Assembly: GCA_001825395.1 (NCBI GenBank)
Contig: MHWN01000019.1
Location: forward strand, 1-50,198
Source of the DNA: Candidatus Zambryskibacteria bacterium RIFCSPLOWO2_02_FULL_39_26
GTDB lineage: Bacteria; Patescibacteriota; Minisyncoccia; Phycocordibacterales; DATDWN01
Length of the DNA stretch: 50,198 nucleotides
Direction of reading: 5' to 3'
Position numbers and translations under genes: made by a program. The number at the start of each line of letters is the position of its first letter. The stretch's first letter is position 1. The notes beneath the pieces are model-generated. The model was not told the DNA's origin and searched no databases. It saw only the letters and a program-made list of their open reading frames with translations. Shown one piece after another: positions 47,884 through 50,198 of the stretch.

Positions 47884-48438
47884 TTATCGCATATTTAGAC
47901 GATTGTTTTGCCTAAACATTACAAGCTTGAAAATAAAAATGGAAATATAACTAATCAGAACACCGAGTATTATACCAAAAAGCACATCGCTTAACCAATG
48001 AACACCGAGATAAAGCCGTGAAAAAGCCACTAGCATGATGCCTGAAAGACAAATGGTATTAAAAATAACTCTTCCCCTACTTCTGAAACACGAATCAAAA
48101 ATGTAAATAAGTATCACAAAAAATATTGTGGCTGAAGTGGCATGATAACTTGGAAAACTGGAACTAAACACCGACATAAAACCGTCCAAAGGCCTAGCAA
48201 TATTAAAAATATTTTTTAAAATATAAACTATGACTGTCCCAAACAATAATGTGGAGAAAAAAAGAAGGGCATAACGAAAATTTCTAATCAGAAAAATAAG
48301 TATGGTAAAACAAATGACCAGTAAAATAAAATACCAAGATGCATCAAAAAAAGTTGTGAGGGTATACATGACATCCGTAAGAATCGGGGTTCTGGTCAGT
48401 GAAAAATAATTTTGTACTGGAACATCAAATGAATACAT
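47884..48438 (-). CDS. PAP2 family phosphatase
   Basis: NIARPLDG, SFPSYHATSATIFFV, SRLYLGVHWLSDVLFG. Confidence 0.92.
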   Translation of the reverse strand: MYSFDVPVQNYFSLTRTPILTDVMYTLTTFFDASWYFILLVICFTILIFLIRNFRYALLFFSTLLFGTVIVYILKNIFNIARPLDGFMSVFSSSFPSYHATSATIFFVILIYIFDSCFRSRGRVIFNTICLSGIMLVAFSRLYLGVHWLSDVLFGIILGVLISYISIFIFKLVMFRQNNRLNMR

Positions 48439-48456
48439 GACAAAAATTTTTAATTT

Positions 48457-49356
48457 CTAATTTTCAATTTCCAAACGAGCGAAAATGCCACAGGGCAAAA
48501 GTCTGCCGCCTGAAGTTTCTTTGATGGCCAACTCCCCTGAAGTTATTTTACTATTATAGTTTTTTGCAAAAGACTCCAATAGTTGTGCATATGTAATGTG
48601 GGAGTATCCTGAAGCGTAACCGTTTAGAACTACAGCAATAGGATTTGGTGAAAGTAAACTTTTCAAACGCAACAGTAGTGGTTGCAAATCAGTTTTAATA
48701 TTCCAAGCTTCTCCTTTAGGACCTTTGCCATACACAGGAGGATCTAAAAGAATAACATCGTATTTATTTCCTCTTTTTATTTCTCGTTCAACAAATTTTC
48801 TGACGTCATCAACAATAAATCTCACTGGTTTGTCAGAAAGTCCGGATGAGTCTAAATTTTTGTGAGCTAAATCAACCATAAATTTAGAAGCGTCCACATG
48901 AACAACGCTTGCTCCGGTTCGTGCGCAAGTCATACTTGCACCCCCTGTGTAGGCAAAAAGATTTAGAACTTGGATTTTTTTATTCGTCTCATTCGCATGT
49001 TTCGTAGATTCGTATCGCATTTTGATTTTCTCCTCCAACCACTTCCACTGCCCGGATTGTTCAGGAAAAAGTCCTAAATGCTTGGAAGGTAGAAGTTCCA
49101 GGTTAAAAGTTAGATCACCCAGAGATACCTGCCAATTTTTATTTATTCCCTCTTTAACTTTCCACTTGCCAGAAGTGCCAACGCGAGTGTAAACTGCATC
49201 CGCTTTTTCCCACTGACTTTTATCTAATTTCTTTGACCAAATCGCCTGCGGATCCGGACGAGTTAAAATTATGCTTCCATATCTCTCCAATTTCTCTCCA
49301 TCTCCGCTATCAAAAAACTCATAATCAGCCGATTTTTTTGTGATGAGTATTTTCAT
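48457..49356 (-). CDS. Class I SAM-dependent (rRNA-type) methyltransferase
   Basis: QVLNLFAYTGGASMTCARTGASVVHVDASK, DVILLDPPVYGKGPKGE. Confidence 0.88.
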   Translation of the reverse strand: MKILITKKSADYEFFDSGDGEKLERYGSIILTRPDPQAIWSKKLDKSQWEKADAVYTRVGTSGKWKVKEGINKNWQVSLGDLTFNLELLPSKHLGLFPEQSGQWKWLEEKIKMRYESTKHANETNKKIQVLNLFAYTGGASMTCARTGASVVHVDASKFMVDLAHKNLDSSGLSDKPVRFIVDDVRKFVEREIKRGNKYDVILLDPPVYGKGPKGEAWNIKTDLQPLLLRLKSLLSPNPIAVVLNGYASGYSHITYAQLLESFAKNYNSKITSGELAIKETSGGRLLPCGIFARLEIEN

Positions 49357-49358
49357 AA

Positions 49359-50107
49359 CTACTGAACGATGATATTTCCAGTCATTTCTGTATGGGCGCT
49401 GCAGTGGTAAGGATATGCCCCAATCTTACTAAAAACAACTGAATGTAACTCTCCTTTATTAAGCGCTTTTGAATTTTGTTTCTCAAAATAAGTATGTGCA
49501 GGATGACTATCAGTATTAACATAGTGGATAGTGTCATCATCATTCACCCAGATTACTTTGGTATTAGGACTCACAATCAAATCTTTAGGTAAAAATTTAA
49601 TTTCGGACATCCTTATCGTTATCTCACTTTTATTTCTCATATCCTGAAATGGCACGGCTGTGTCTCTGTCTATCGCAAATTCAAAATAACCCTGATGGCA
49701 GGATCTGTCCGGCCAGCAAGCATTGTAGTCAACTTTATAAAGCCCATTCGGGGCATCCGCATCAAAGTTTTTTCTCAATACAAGTTTATTACTATCTATT
49801 ACTGTCTCTCCAACACTGTATTCAACCCCGTCTTTTTTAATGGAAATGGATGAAGGTGGAGCAAGATCAAAATTGAAATCAATAACAATGTTTATTGGGG
49901 ATGCGGCCAAGACAGAAGCATGGGCAGGGGTATTAGTTTCATAATGAGCACTCTTCTTTGGACGGTTAAAGTCAAAATTCAAACTGGATGACTTCTCCAA
50001 ATTTTCATTCTTTAGACCACCAACACTTTCATCTTTATTCAAACTGTAGAAAGCAAAAATGCTTATCAAAATAAGAATAACTAATATAACTAATGCTTTT
50101 TTGCTCA
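49359..50107 (-). CDS. CopC/cupredoxin-like secreted protein
   Basis: VIWVNDDDTIHYVNTDSHPAHTYF...GAYPYHCSAHTEMTGNIIV (blue copper site). Start set at MSKKALVI because the longer ORF overlaps tRNA-His. Confidence 0.85.
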
Positions 50108-50117
50108 TAATTTTTTG

Positions 50118-50191
50118 GGTGACTATCCGGTGTTGATCCGGAACTTGAAGTTCCACAAACTTCCGTGCAGAGCCGCTACACTATAGTCACC
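50118..50191 (-). tRNA. tRNA-His (GTG)
   Basis: Acceptor GTGACTA/TAGTCAC with G-1:C73, anticodon loop TTGTGGA in GAAGT/ACTTC stem. Confidence 0.85.
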
Positions 50192-50198
50192 ATTAATA

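Noticed and set aside
49359-50156. Longer start of the cupredoxin ORF (to 50156)
   Set aside because: The extension overlaps tRNA-His; MSKKALVI at 50107 begins a normal signal/TM sequence.

Overview
The gene content, mostly A+T-rich coding sequence and leaderless-looking gene starts suggest a Patescibacteria/CPR-like (probably Parcubacteria) chromosome; this is inference, not a database result. The window is dominated by two extremely interrupted rRNA genes on the minus strand. The 16S gene spans ~5.4 kb with four group I introns, and the 23S gene spans ~8.7 kb with six. Eight of the ten introns carry LAGLIDADG-type ORFs. 23S-5S and 16S are unlinked, separated by about 13 kb of protein genes (secDF, a RAYT transposase, glycosyltransferases, rodA, a VWA protein and others). 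The right half encodes an MscS-like protein, rplJ/rplL, peptidoglycan-binding surface proteins, ftsK, recA, a SIMPL protein, PAP2, an rRNA methyltransferase-like protein, a cupredoxin and tRNA-His. The strongest observations are: (1) a 6-nt micro-exon (AACGGU, E. coli 23S 1918-1923) between two group I introns at L1917 and L1923; (2) a 16S 3' end with no recognisable anti-Shine-Dalgarno (GGAAUAAUUCAAUUU instead of GGAUCACCUCCUU); (3) core genes without SD, several with a promoter -10 box only 6-9 nt before ATG (leaderless), next to a set of single-gene promoter/GGAGG/terminator cassettes; (4) one such cassette in the P6 loop of the 16S S788 intron, bounded by a 20-bp inverted repeat; (5) homing endonuclease ORFs that are read through ribozyme core elements, one of them into the 23S exon; (6) several families of palindromic repeats shared between intergenic DNA, introns and rRNA helices; (7) a RAYT gene with its own REP palindrome inserted in frame. 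All intron numbering and boundaries come from manual alignment to remembered E. coli rRNA and need covariance-model confirmation.
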